From positions 1 to 64,000 of the forward strand of contig NZ_JACVZE010000014.1 in NCBI RefSeq assembly GCF_015461805.1: DNA of 64,000 nucleotides, given 5' to 3'. This DNA comes from Pseudomonas pisciculturae. Its GTDB lineage: Bacteria > Pseudomonadota > Gammaproteobacteria > Pseudomonadales > Pseudomonadaceae. This document shows positions 54,664 through 63,890 of this stretch, piece by piece. Both the position numbers and the translations under genes were made by a program. Every line of letters starts with the position of its first letter. Position 1 is the stretch's first letter. Under the pieces are notes generated by a model. That model searched no databases, was not told the DNA's origin, and saw only the letters and a list, made by a program, of their open reading frames with translations.

Positions 54664-54759
54664 AAATGTGGGAGGGAGCTTGCTCCCGATGGCGGTGTGT
54701 CAGTCACCTAATCCAGTGACTGGTCCACCGCCATCGGGAGCAAGCCCCCTCCCACATTT
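54664..54759. repeat. REPIN copy 2
   Basis: AAATGTGGGAGGGAGCTTGC and its opposed arm flank the same central block as copy 1. The two REPINs fill the 54494-54783 gap between convergent genes and may terminate both transcripts. Confidence 0.88.
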
Positions 54760-54783
54760 TGACCTCAACCGGTCAGGTAGATA

Positions 54784-56985
54784 TCACCTGGCTGAGGTGA
54801 GATTCGCCCGAGCCGAGTGCAGCTTCTTGTAGCTCTCAATCAACCGCTGATGCCGCTCCAGCCCTTCGAGCTTCATGCTGGTCGGCGTCAAGCCATAGAA
54901 GCGCACATCACCGCTCACCGAACCGACCACCGCGTCCATCCGATCATTGCCAAACATGCGACGGAAGTTCGCCTCGTAATCAGCCAGCTCCAGGTCGTCG
55001 TCCAGTTCCATCTCCAGCACCGCGTTCATCGCCTGGTAAAACAGGCCGCGTTCGGCGGTGTTGTCGTTGTACTGCAGGAACATCTCCACGCACTCCTTGG
55101 CCTCTTCATATTGCTGCAAGGCCAGGAAAATCAGCAGCTTCAATTCCAGGATGGTGAGTTGCCCCCACGCGGTATTGTCATCAAACTCGATGCCGATCAG
55201 GGTGGTGATGTCGGTGTAGTCGTCCAGCTCGCTTTCGATCAAGCGCTCGACCAGGGCCTGTAGCTCTTCTTCGTTGAGGCTGTGCAGGTTGAGGATGTCA
55301 GCCCGGAAAAACAGCGCCTTATTGGTGTTGTCCCAGATCAGGTCGTCCACCGGGTAGATTTCCGAGTAGTCCGGCACCAGGATGCGGCACGCGGTTGCGC
55401 CGAGGTGTTCGTACACCGCCATATACGACTCTTTGCCCATGCCTTCCAGAATGCCGAACAGGGTCGCAGCTTCCTGGGCATTGGAGTCTTCACCCTCACC
55501 CGAGAAGTCCCACTCGACAAATTCATAGTCAGACTGCGCACTGAAAAAGCGCCACGACACCACGCCGCTCGAATCAATAAAGTGCTCGACGAAGTTGTTC
55601 GGCTCGGTCACCGCCTGCCCTTCAAAGGTCGGCTGCGGCAAGTCGTTCAAACCCTCGAAGCTGCGGCCTTGCAGCAATTCAGTCAGGCTGCGCTCCAGAG
55701 CCACTTCCAGGCTTGGGTGGGCGCCGAACGAGGCGAATACGCCACCGGTGCGTGGGTTCATCAGGGTCACGCACATTACCGGGAATTCACCGCCCAGCGA
55801 CGCGTCTTTGACCAGCACTGGGAAGCCCTGGGCTTCCAGGCCTTCAATACCGGCCACAATGCTTGGGTACTTGGCCAGTACCTCGGCCGGTACGTCCGGC
55901 AAGGCAAATTCACCTTCGATGATTTCGCGCTTCACCGCCCGCTCAAAAATCTCCGACAAGCACTGCACCTGGGCTTCGGCCAGCGTATTGCCGGCGCTCA
56001 TGCCGTTGCTCAGGTAGAGGTTTTCGATCAGGTTGGACGGGAAGTACACCACCTCGCCATCGGACTGACGCACAAACGGCAGCGAGACAATGCCGCGTTC
56101 TTCATTACCGGAGTTGGTATCGAACAGGTGCGAACCACGCAGCTCGCCCTCGCGGTTGTAGACTTTGAGGCAGTAGGCGTCGAGGATCTCGCTCGGCAGC
56201 TCATCATTGGCGCCCGGCTGGAACCAGCGCTCGTCCGGGTAATGAACGAACGGCGCGTTGGCCAGTTCCTCACCCCAAAACTGATCGTTATAGAAAAAGT
56301 TGCAGTTGAGCCGCTCGATAAACTCGCCCAACGCCGACGCCAGGGCGCCTTCCTTGGTCGCGCCCTTGCCGTTGGTAAAGCACATCGGCGAATGGGCATC
56401 GCGGATATGCAGCGACCACACGTTGGGCACGATATTGCGCCACGAGGCGATCTCGATTTTCATCCCCAGCCCGGCGAGGATGCCGGACATGTTGGCGATG
56501 GTCTGCTCCAGAGGCAGATCCTTGCCGGCGATGTAGGTGCCGCCCTCGGAGGTCGAATTAGGCATCAACAGTGCCTGGGCGTCCGCATCCAGATTTTCAA
56601 CTTCTTCGATAACGAACTCAGGGCCGGCCTGTACCACTTTCTTGACCGTGCAACGGTCGATGGAACGCAAAATACCCTGGCGGTCTTTATCGGAAATATC
56701 CGCTGGCAACTCCACCTGAATCTTGAAGATCTGGTTGTAGCGGTTTTCCGGGTCGACAATGTTGTTCTGGGACAGACGAATATTGTCGGTGGGGATATTG
56801 CGCGTCTGGCAATACAACTTCACGAAGTACGCCGCACACAACGCCGACGAAGCCAGGAAGTAATCGAACGGCCCCGGTGCCGAACCGTCGCCCTTGTAGC
56901 GAATCGGCTGGTCGGCAATCACCGTGAAGTCGTCGAACTTGGCTTCAAGTCGAAGGTTGTCGAGAAAGTTGACCTTGATTTCCAT
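54784..56985 (-). CDS. OsmC-YcaO fusion protein
   Basis: 733 residues. The first ~150 follow the OsmC/Ohr pattern (FDYFLASSALCAAYFVKLYC with the redox Cys). Residues about 170-560 form a YcaO domain, ATP-dependent, the family that makes azolines/thioamides and helps methylthiolate ribosomal S12; a GEFIERLNCNFF stretch and GNTLAEAQVQCLSEIFER are typical. The tail (about 570-733) is helical. This three-part form is known as the YcaO of S12-accessory type in proteobacteria; its substrate is unsettled. It converges on the REPIN region; the MCP gene is divergent. Confidence 0.88.
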   Translation of the reverse strand: MEIKVNFLDNLRLEAKFDDFTVIADQPIRYKGDGSAPGPFDYFLASSALCAAYFVKLYCQTRNIPTDNIRLSQNNIVDPENRYNQIFKIQVELPADISDKDRQGILRSIDRCTVKKVVQAGPEFVIEEVENLDADAQALLMPNSTSEGGTYIAGKDLPLEQTIANMSGILAGLGMKIEIASWRNIVPNVWSLHIRDAHSPMCFTNGKGATKEGALASALGEFIERLNCNFFYNDQFWGEELANAPFVHYPDERWFQPGANDELPSEILDAYCLKVYNREGELRGSHLFDTNSGNEERGIVSLPFVRQSDGEVVYFPSNLIENLYLSNGMSAGNTLAEAQVQCLSEIFERAVKREIIEGEFALPDVPAEVLAKYPSIVAGIEGLEAQGFPVLVKDASLGGEFPVMCVTLMNPRTGGVFASFGAHPSLEVALERSLTELLQGRSFEGLNDLPQPTFEGQAVTEPNNFVEHFIDSSGVVSWRFFSAQSDYEFVEWDFSGEGEDSNAQEAATLFGILEGMGKESYMAVYEHLGATACRILVPDYSEIYPVDDLIWDNTNKALFFRADILNLHSLNEEELQALVERLIESELDDYTDITTLIGIEFDDNTAWGQLTILELKLLIFLALQQYEEAKECVEMFLQYNDNTAERGLFYQAMNAVLEMELDDDLELADYEANFRRMFGNDRMDAVVGSVSGDVRFYGLTPTSMKLEGLERHQRLIESYKKLHSARANLTSAR

Positions 56986-57147
56986 GCGGGCACACCAGAA
57001 TAACGGCTAAACAAAAATGGCCGCCATTATGGGGGTTTTCAGCGGGAAGTTTCAGGCTTTTGACCAATGGCTGGCGAAATATCAAATGTGCATTAATCTT
57101 TTCGAAGTTGAGGCCGATTGGCTAAGTGCAACCAGGGAGTAGTCGGA

Positions 57148-58713
57148 ATGCGCAACAACCAGCCAGTGACACAGCGCGAGATTTCCCTCGCGTCTCAACA
57201 GAAACTTATCTCGGCCACCGATGTTCGGGGTGTAATCACCTACTGCAACGACGCCTTTGTCGAAATCAGCGGTTTTAACCGCGCAGATCTGATCGGCGCG
57301 CCGCAAAATATCGTGCGTCACCCCGACGTTCCTCCAGCTGTATTCGCGCACATGTGGAGCGCACTCAAGCAAGGCCTGCCCTGGATGGGCATCGTCAAGA
57401 ACCGCTCAAAAAATGGCGACCACTATTGGGTCAACGCCTACGTCACGCCGATTTTCGACGGCAGCAAAGTAGTGGGCTTCGAGTCGGTGCGGGTCAAGCC
57501 CACTGCCGATGAAATCCGCCGCGCCCAGGCGCTCTATCAACGCATCAGCAGTGGCAAGCCCGGCGTGCCGCGCCAGGATGCATGGCTGCCGACCCTGTTG
57601 AGTTGCGTGCCGTATGCCGCGACCGCTATCGCCGGCAGCCTCGCCGGGCTGTACCTCAGTGCTCCAGTCGCCCTCGCGGTCGCCGTAGCGGTGGCCATTC
57701 CAGTGGGCGTGCTGTGCTCGCGCTGGCGCCAAAGCAGTACCTTGCGCCTGTTGGAAGGTGTCGAGCCATCGACGTCAGACGCATTGATCGCCCAGATGTA
57801 CAGCGACGCAAGCGGCCCCCAGGCACGTTTGGAAACCGCGTTCCTCAGCCAGACCGCACGCCTGAAAACCTGCCTGACCCGCTTGCAGGACAGCGCCGAA
57901 CAACTCAGCGCCCTCGCAGGGCAGTCCGACCAGTTGGCCACCGCCAGCGCCAAAGGCCTGGACCGCCAGCGTGTAGAGACCGAGCAAGTCTCGGCCGCCG
58001 TCAACCAAATGGCCGCCACCACTCAGGAAGTCGCCAGCCACGTACAACGCACCGCCGACGCCACCCAACAAGCCAATGCCCTGACCGGGCGCGGCCGCGA
58101 TGTGGCGCGCGACACCCGTGAGGCCATCGAGCGACTGTCTGCCGTGGTGGGTGAAACCGGCGTCACCGTGGCGCAATTGGCCCGTGACAGCGACGAGATC
58201 GGCAGCGTGGTCGACGTGATCAAAGGCATCGCCGACCAGACCAACCTGCTGGCCCTCAACGCCGCCATCGAAGCCGCCCGTGCCGGCGAGCAAGGCCGCG
58301 GCTTTGCCGTGGTAGCCGACGAGGTGCGCCAACTGGCCCAGCGCACCTCCCAGTCCACCACCCAGATTCACGCCCTTATCACCAAGCTGCAAGCCTCCTC
58401 CAACAATGCCGTGCACAGCATGGAGCACGGCCAACGCCAAGCTCAGGAAGGCGTGGCGTGGGTGCTGGAAGCCGACCAGGCCCTGGTGGGTATCAGCGAA
58501 GCGGTGTCCCACATCACCGACATGACCACCCAGATCGCCGCCGCTACCGAGGAACAAAGCGCGGTCGCCGAGGAGATCAGCCGCAACATCACCACCATTG
58601 CCGAGCTGGCGGACCAGACTTCGGTGCAGGCCCATCAATCCACGGACTTGAGCAAAGAGCTGACCAACACCGCAGCCACGCAATATGCGTTGGTTGAACG
58701 GTTCAACCGCTGA
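57148..58713 (+). CDS. PAS-containing methyl-accepting chemotaxis protein (Aer-type)
   Basis: 521 residues. An N-terminal PAS domain (about 18-120: TDVRGVITYCNDAFVEISGF and NGDHYWVNAYVTPIFD) resembles the FAD-binding energy sensor Aer. Two membrane segments follow (about 155-190), then the signalling domain with IADQTNLLALNAAIEAARAG. ATG 57148 is preceded by AGGGAG; ten further upstream codons are not needed. It should sense redox or respiration state and steer CheA, inferred from Aer. Confidence 0.9.
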   Translation: MRNNQPVTQREISLASQQKLISATDVRGVITYCNDAFVEISGFNRADLIGAPQNIVRHPDVPPAVFAHMWSALKQGLPWMGIVKNRSKNGDHYWVNAYVTPIFDGSKVVGFESVRVKPTADEIRRAQALYQRISSGKPGVPRQDAWLPTLLSCVPYAATAIAGSLAGLYLSAPVALAVAVAVAIPVGVLCSRWRQSSTLRLLEGVEPSTSDALIAQMYSDASGPQARLETAFLSQTARLKTCLTRLQDSAEQLSALAGQSDQLATASAKGLDRQRVETEQVSAAVNQMAATTQEVASHVQRTADATQQANALTGRGRDVARDTREAIERLSAVVGETGVTVAQLARDSDEIGSVVDVIKGIADQTNLLALNAAIEAARAGEQGRGFAVVADEVRQLAQRTSQSTTQIHALITKLQASSNNAVHSMEHGQRQAQEGVAWVLEADQALVGISEAVSHITDMTTQIAAATEEQSAVAEEISRNITTIAELADQTSVQAHQSTDLSKELTNTAATQYALVERFNR

Positions 58714-58727
58714 TCAGCGGCCACTTC

Positions 58728-58764
58728 GCGCCCGTCATTGAGTGTGACGGGCGCGCTATTTTTT
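58728..58764 (+). terminator. Rho-independent terminator after the MCP gene
   Basis: GCGCCCGTCA pairs exactly with TGACGGGCGC around a 7-base loop and is followed by TATTTTTT. Confidence 0.88.
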
Positions 58765-59018
58765 CGACGAATCCAACAGCATGATCTAACCTTGCCAGGC
58801 GCCTCGACGGCTCACGCCGCTGCCGCTGAATTCATGGATGTAGAGAAGGACACGCCGCTCCGCAAACGGGTCACCGTCACCAGTCGTAGCACAGGCCGTT
58901 GTGTGCAAGGCGCAACCTGCATTAATCCCGCGACAGTCCCCCTGTATTCCCCTTCCGCTTTATGGCTTTGGCTCGGGCGAGTGTGCGTCACGACTCTCTC
59001 TTTTCAAGGAATACACCT

Positions 59019-59531
59019 ATGAGCGATACATCAGCGCCTGCCTCTGACGACCAACCCTTTGTGCCCGACGGCAAGCCCCTCACCTCCCGCAGCGGTAGCC
59101 AGGCGTTCCCGGAGGGCGAATGGTTCAACCTCCAACTGGACTATGTAAACGACAAGGGCCAAAGCGTCACCAGTTATGCCTACTTCGTTGGCACCAACGC
59201 CACATGGAGCTTCTGGGACTACATCAGCGCCACCGCATCCAACGGCCCCAAAGCCAAGTTCAAAAAAGACGCCAACGATGGCAACTTCGCGGTGCTCAAG
59301 CTTCAGGACGACAACTACCTGTCGTGCCGGGCAAACCCGAGGCGGTGGGTCTACCGCTCCTCGGCCTATCCGCTGGGTTGGCAGATTGTCGATGGGAAGT
59401 TGTACACCAACTATCACGACGGCCCGGTAGGCAGCGTCCATCAGTGGGTGGCCGTACCGGATGCGTTCTATTTGAAGGTGGACGGCGGTGACACGTTGAC
59501 CAACTGCAAATGGGTCAAGGCCGATAACTGA
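59019..59531 (+). CDS. Hypothetical beta-rich protein
   Basis: 170 residues, no signal peptide, many aromatics: WFNLQLDYVNDKGQSVTSYA, TWSFWDYISATASNGPKAKF, DNYLSCRANPRRWVYRSSAY and ending NCKWVKADN. It reads like a compact beta-sandwich or lectin-like fold. No family recognised. ATG 59019 follows AAGGA by 9 bases; 19 upstream codons lie outside the binding site and are excluded. Monocistronic, closed by a hairpin. Confidence 0.75.
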   Translation: MSDTSAPASDDQPFVPDGKPLTSRSGSQAFPEGEWFNLQLDYVNDKGQSVTSYAYFVGTNATWSFWDYISATASNGPKAKFKKDANDGNFAVLKLQDDNYLSCRANPRRWVYRSSAYPLGWQIVDGKLYTNYHDGPVGSVHQWVAVPDAFYLKVDGGDTLTNCKWVKADN

Positions 59532-59550
59532 TCGCTGGGTGATCAGCGGG

Positions 59551-59580
59551 GCCGCCGGTTTTCAAGGTGGCCCTTCTTAT
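59551..59580. terminator. Hairpin between convergent genes
   Basis: GGGCCGCC pairs with GGTGGCCC (one mismatch) around TTTTCAA-like loop bases and is followed by TTCTTATT. Confidence 0.55.
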
Positions 59581-59608
59581 TGGCAGCGACCGTTACAGCG
59601 TGGCCCCA

Positions 59609-61015
59609 TCAAGGCTGTTTGCGATACATCCCCGTGAAATACTCCAGATTATCCGGCGCCGAGTTGTGCTCGATCACCGCAAAGTGCTTCACCAGTTGGA
59701 TGTGATACGGCCCGTTGCCCTTGGGTGCCAGCGGCTCGCGCACGATGATCAGGTTTTCGGTTTCCATGGGTACGGTGTGCTTCGCGGTCACGAGTTGTTT
59801 GCCGGTCTTGGTGTCTTTGAGCGTCACGGTGAACTCGGCCACTTCCCTGCCCTCGTGATCCCGTTCGGGAAGAATCCTCACGTCAAGGTCGCCATCACGG
59901 CCGAGGAAGTCATCGCGCATCTGGTAATGGCCATCGCGCTGGTCGCGGGGGACTTCATCGTACTTGTCGTACTCCGGCTCACGCTCGGCCGCGTGCAGCA
60001 CAATCGGCAACTCAGGGTTATCGCCTTTGGCGCCACTGACCCAGGTGCCGGTGTAGGCGTAGGGCTCCGTGGTTTCGCGGGTGATGCGCCAGATGCCGGT
60101 CCGGTGACCATCGTCGGCGTATTCGTGCAGGTAGACGAAGGGTTTGTCGTCGTAGTCGCTGCGGTCGCCCACCAGCTTGATCGGCTTGCCGCTGCCACTT
60201 TTGGTGTAGCGCAACTCGCCAATCAGTACCGCGCCCTGCTGCTGGTACCAGAGCTCAACCGGGAGCTTGCTGTCGAGGGTGCCGGCGAGCATCTGCGGGT
60301 CTTCGTTGACCGGGCCTTCCAGGCGTGGCGTCTCCTGCCATTGGCCGTTTTTCCACTCTCCGGTGGTGCGCAGCATGTAGCCGCTGGGCATGCTGGAGTT
60401 TTCGCCGAACTCGGTCGGTGGCACCTCTTCCTGTGTATACGAGCCCAGTCGTACCAACTGGCCATCGCGCATTTGCCATTGCGACGAACGCGTCCAGCAA
60501 CAGCCACGGTCGGTTTGCGAATGGATCACACCGTCCTTGGGGCTGACCGAAAACATCGCGCCGCTGGTTTCATTGGCCAGCTCGGTCAGCGCGGCGTTGA
60601 GCACCCATTGCGGTTTCTGCGGGTCTTGCAGGTACACATCGTAGTTGGATTGAAAGCCGGCATCAGGACCATCGCCATTGCGGATCGCCAGGTCCATGCG
60701 GCCATCACGATCGATATCGGCGAAGTACAGCACGCCGCTCTCGCCCACCAGGCGCCAGTCCAGCGTCTTGCCATTGTGATCCAAAGGCACTGGGGCGGCC
60801 GGGGTCTGCAATTGCTGAAGGATGTCGAGGGTGGTTTTATCGCGCACGGTGATCAGCGCACGGGCTTGTTGGCCCAGGTCTTGCGGCGCGTCCGGGAACA
60901 GCACTTCGACCAGGAACTGGCCGCTGGGGTCATTGACCGAGAAAGAGCGGGGTTCGGCGCTAACCTGGGTGGCCAGGGAAAGAGACAGGAGCACACCGCG
61001 GACGAGCGAACGCAT
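59609..61015 (-). CDS. Exported protein, XAC2610-like
   Basis: 468 residues with a signal peptide (LLSLSLATQVSAE, cleavage about residue 20). An FG-GAP/EF-hand-like stretch, LYFADIDRDGRMDLAIRNGD, with DxDxDGxxD spacing suggests calcium binding, and is typical of XAC2610-related exported proteins. The rest is beta-rich and of unknown function. Monocistronic, divergent from the following membrane-protein gene. Confidence 0.82.
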   Translation of the reverse strand: MRSLVRGVLLSLSLATQVSAEPRSFSVNDPSGQFLVEVLFPDAPQDLGQQARALITVRDKTTLDILQQLQTPAAPVPLDHNGKTLDWRLVGESGVLYFADIDRDGRMDLAIRNGDGPDAGFQSNYDVYLQDPQKPQWVLNAALTELANETSGAMFSVSPKDGVIHSQTDRGCCWTRSSQWQMRDGQLVRLGSYTQEEVPPTEFGENSSMPSGYMLRTTGEWKNGQWQETPRLEGPVNEDPQMLAGTLDSKLPVELWYQQQGAVLIGELRYTKSGSGKPIKLVGDRSDYDDKPFVYLHEYADDGHRTGIWRITRETTEPYAYTGTWVSGAKGDNPELPIVLHAAEREPEYDKYDEVPRDQRDGHYQMRDDFLGRDGDLDVRILPERDHEGREVAEFTVTLKDTKTGKQLVTAKHTVPMETENLIIVREPLAPKGNGPYHIQLVKHFAVIEHNSAPDNLEYFTGMYRKQP

Positions 61016-61145
61016 TCAAAGCATCCTTGCTGAAATTGGGGGCGGCAGTTTACACAGTCTTTCGAACAAAACACTGTCTCGCCGAATACCGGGCTGATAT
61101 GTTGCGCGCCTTGTCTCGCTGCCCCCTCAAGGACTCCCGCGCATC

Positions 61146-62708
61146 ATGGAAGACGCCGCCGTAACCACGCCCGCTCGCAGCTACCCCGCTCGCAACTACA
61201 TTATTCGTCACTGGCGCGGTGAGCTTTCGCTGGCCCGATCCTTCTGGGTCAACGAAGTGCTGCTCAGCCTGGTCTTCCTGCTTGCCATGGCGCCCCTGTA
61301 TTTCTTGCTGCTACGTCACCCGCCTAGCCCTCGGGGCTTGCTGATCATGGCCGTGCTCTTCTTGAGCTTCACGTTGGCCGTCGCTACCTGGCAATGCGTG
61401 GGGGTTTGGCGGTCGGCGTCGCGGCACAAGCAGCGTGGCGGTAAACATGTTTGGGTGCACCTTGTGCGTGTGCTGGTGATTGTCGGGTTCATCGACGTGG
61501 GCTACTCCATGCTGGAGCTCGCCCCGGCACTCAAGTCAGCCATGCTACTGGCGATCAACCCCACGACACTGGCGCCATTTCAGATCACTGTGCTCAGTGA
61601 AACCGAACTTGAATTCAACGGTGGCTTTGCGCCCGGCAGCCTCGCTGCGCTCGAACAGGCACTGACCGACAACCCCACGGTCGACACCCTGCACCTCAAT
61701 AGCGGCGGCGGCCTGTTTGGCGAAGCACGGGCAATCGGCATGCTCATCGAAGAAAAAGGCCTCATCACCTACACCAACGCTGATTGCCTGAGTGCCTGCA
61801 CCCTGGCGTTCATGGCCGGTAAGGAACGCCTGCTGGGCGAGAGTGGCCGGTTGGGCTTTCATGCGGCGGCGCTGTTTGGCTCGACGCATAAATCCTCGGA
61901 CCTGCTTAACCAATACCGCGATGCGTTGCAGCGTCACGGTGCGTCCAAGGCGTTTGTCGACAAGGTGCTGGATACGGGTAGCGACGACATGTGGTACCCG
62001 GACACCCCCGAACTCAAGCGCAACCACGTCATCACCGACACCGTGGAGGCGCAGTACTTTACCGACGCACGCCTGGCGCGTCTCAAGGACCCAGGGCGCC
62101 TTGATACTTACCTGCGCAGTCACATGCACTTGAACATGCTTGCCGACCTTGCACCCGCCCAGTACGAGCGTGAAAAAGCCCAGGCACGGCAAGCCTTGAA
62201 CGACCCGTTGACCTTTGCGCAGTTTAGAACGAGGGTGCAAACACGTGACGTCGAGTTGATACAGGACGCGTTGCGCAAAGCGCCAAGCCCTTCCGTGCTG
62301 GAGTTCTGGCGAGCCGAGAGCGCACTGGTACAGGCGTTTCATGACAGCAGCGCGCAGGATTGTGCTGCGTATCTGGCAGCGATCTACCCCAAGGGTTACC
62401 AGCTCAAGCAACCGCTGCCACCCGCGGTCATTACCCGAGTGAAAGACGCCCGTAGGCAGGTTATCCAAACTGCAAGCCAGGAGTTCCAGGAGCGCGCGCC
62501 CTCATCCCAGGGCAAAGCGGATCTGGAAGCGGTGCTCAGTGGCGCACCACCCGACACTTACGCGATCTACGCCTCCCCAAGCAAGCACAACGCCGACCCT
62601 GAGAAACTCTGCAAAACCTATCAGGACCTTTACCAACGGTTGCTCGCGTTGCCCGATGAAACGCGGGCGGCGGGTGCATTGCGTGAACTGCCGGGTTACA
62701 AACCATGA
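61146..62708 (+). CDS. Membrane protein with ClpP/SppA-like domain
   Basis: 520 residues. Three hydrophobic segments at the N-terminus (about 36-58, 64-88, 102-122). The soluble part (about 150-300) looks like a crotonase/ClpP fold: LHLNSGGGLFGEARAIGMLI, then NADCLSACTLAFMAGKERLL and GRLGFHAAALFG, matching the Gly-rich loop, Ser/Cys-Ser-Ala helix and His of ClpP-type membrane proteases (NfeD/SppA relatives). A serine protease role is inferred; the Ser in LSACTLAF would be the nucleophile. The C-terminal ~200 residues are helical. The ATG is preceded by only a weak site. Confidence 0.8.
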   Translation: MEDAAVTTPARSYPARNYIIRHWRGELSLARSFWVNEVLLSLVFLLAMAPLYFLLLRHPPSPRGLLIMAVLFLSFTLAVATWQCVGVWRSASRHKQRGGKHVWVHLVRVLVIVGFIDVGYSMLELAPALKSAMLLAINPTTLAPFQITVLSETELEFNGGFAPGSLAALEQALTDNPTVDTLHLNSGGGLFGEARAIGMLIEEKGLITYTNADCLSACTLAFMAGKERLLGESGRLGFHAAALFGSTHKSSDLLNQYRDALQRHGASKAFVDKVLDTGSDDMWYPDTPELKRNHVITDTVEAQYFTDARLARLKDPGRLDTYLRSHMHLNMLADLAPAQYEREKAQARQALNDPLTFAQFRTRVQTRDVELIQDALRKAPSPSVLEFWRAESALVQAFHDSSAQDCAAYLAAIYPKGYQLKQPLPPAVITRVKDARRQVIQTASQEFQERAPSSQGKADLEAVLSGAPPDTYAIYASPSKHNADPEKLCKTYQDLYQRLLALPDETRAAGALRELPGYKP

Positions 62709-62726
62709 AGCCTCTGCCAGCAGTGC

Positions 62727-62826
62727 CGCCGCCTTCGCAGCCTCGCTAAAGCTCGACAGCTCCCACAGGTGACCGCATTCAGCCTTTGGAATGCAGTCAC
62801 CTGTGGGAGCAAGCCCGCTTCCCACA
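62727..62826. repeat. REP-type element with hairpin
   Basis: The first 43 bases are identical to 51727-51769. A long hairpin (62761-62810) follows: CTCCCACAGGTGAC and GCATTC pair with GAATGC and GTCACCTGTGGGAG. It lies between a stop codon and the next gene. Confidence 0.87.
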
Positions 62827-62889
62827 TAGAATGTCGGTGCGCATGAAAACCCTGCTATGTTTCAGCCCTCTCCAGCCAAGGGATATGCC

Positions 62890-63459
62890 ATGGGCGCGCT
62901 AGCCATAAACGCTGCACTGCTGATCATCGACATGCAGCAAGGTATGAACCAGCCCACGTTGGGGCCGCGCAACAACCCTGACGCCGAGGTGCACATACAG
63001 CGCCTGCTGAACGCATGGCGCCAGGCCGAGCGGCCCATCGTGCACATCCGACACATCTCCCGCACCCCCGGCTCGGTATTCTGGCCCGGGCAACCCGGTT
63101 GTGAATTCCAGCCTGCCTTAGCCCCACTGCCCCATGAACATGTGGTGGAGAAAAACGTCCCGGATGCCTTCACGGCCACGGGGCTGGAGCGCTGGCTGCA
63201 TGCGCGCTCGATCAGGCAACTGGTGGTCGCCGGGGTGATCACCAACAATTCCGTCGAGGCTACCGCACGCTCCGGCGGCAACCTCGGTTTTGACGTGAGC
63301 GTGGTTGCGGATGCCTGCTATACGTTTGACCAAACCGATTTGTCGGGTCGGCTGTGGCCGGCGCAAGACGTGCATGCACTGTCGCTAAGTAACCTTGCGA
63401 TGGACTATGCCAGGGTTGTGCAGGCCAATGACGTTTTGGCTCAACTCACAGCCGGTTGA
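62890..63459 (+). CDS. Isochorismatase-fold hydrolase with Ser in place of catalytic Cys
   Basis: 189 residues of the cysteine-hydrolase (isochorismatase) family. Asp14 (LIIDMQQG) and Lys88 (VVEKNVPDAF) of the usual catalytic triad are present, but the third position reads GVITNNSVEATARS, with Ser121 where Cys is expected. Thus it may act by another route or be a non-hydrolysing relative. ATG 62890 follows AAGGGA by 6 bases. The last 19 bases overlap the convergent HIT gene. Confidence 0.85.
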   Translation: MGALAINAALLIIDMQQGMNQPTLGPRNNPDAEVHIQRLLNAWRQAERPIVHIRHISRTPGSVFWPGQPGCEFQPALAPLPHEHVVEKNVPDAFTATGLERWLHARSIRQLVVAGVITNNSVEATARSGGNLGFDVSVVADACYTFDQTDLSGRLWPAQDVHALSLSNLAMDYARVVQANDVLAQLTAG

Positions 63460-63890
63460 TCCTTGCTTAACAAGTGCGCGATCTTTCGACGCAACGCCCC
63501 ATGCACGTCTTCGGCGTACGGCACGGCGTTTTTCCAGTCATAAAACCAGGCGGGCATTCGGCGTTTGTCGTCGGGCTCAGAGGCGTAGCGCGGGAAGATA
63601 TGGCAATGCAGCTCCGGCTCTGAGTTGCCAAGAATCTCGTAATTCATACGCAGCGCATCGGTGGCTTGCAGCACCGCGTCGCCCATTCGGGCCATATCCA
63701 GCAGATACATGGCACGGGCTTCAGGGGCCAGGTCGTTAAGGCTGGCGACCACCGGGTCAGGCAGCAGCAGGCAGTAACCGGGCAAAAATTGCACATCCCC
63801 CATCACGGCCCAGCCTGAGGGCATGCGGCAGATAACCTTGTCATTGGCGCCATTGCGGGCCAGTGCTACGCGTTCCGTGATTAACGCCAT
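63441..63890 (-). CDS. HIT-family nucleotide hydrolase
   Basis: 149 residues with the histidine-triad motif ELHCHIFPRY (His-x-His pair, then Pro-Arg in place of the third motif His region). HIT proteins cleave dinucleotide polyphosphates or nucleotidyl conjugates. Convergent with and overlapping the isochorismatase-fold gene by 19 bases. 63891-64000 holds its upstream region and no further gene. Confidence 0.9.
   Translation of the reverse strand: MALITERVALARNGANDKVICRMPSGWAVMGDVQFLPGYCLLLPDPVVASLNDLAPEARAMYLLDMARMGDAVLQATDALRMNYEILGNSEPELHCHIFPRYASEPDDKRRMPAWFYDWKNAVPYAEDVHGALRRKIAHLLSKDQPAVS

Noticed and set aside
55282..57003. 573-codon + strand frame opposite the OsmC-YcaO gene
   Set aside because: Shadow of a high-GC gene; it lacks a binding site and any recognisable motif, while the minus strand encodes a clear two-domain protein.
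59567..61033. 488-codon + strand frame opposite the XAC2610-like gene
   Set aside because: Shadow frame; the minus strand has the signal peptide and DxDxDG motif.
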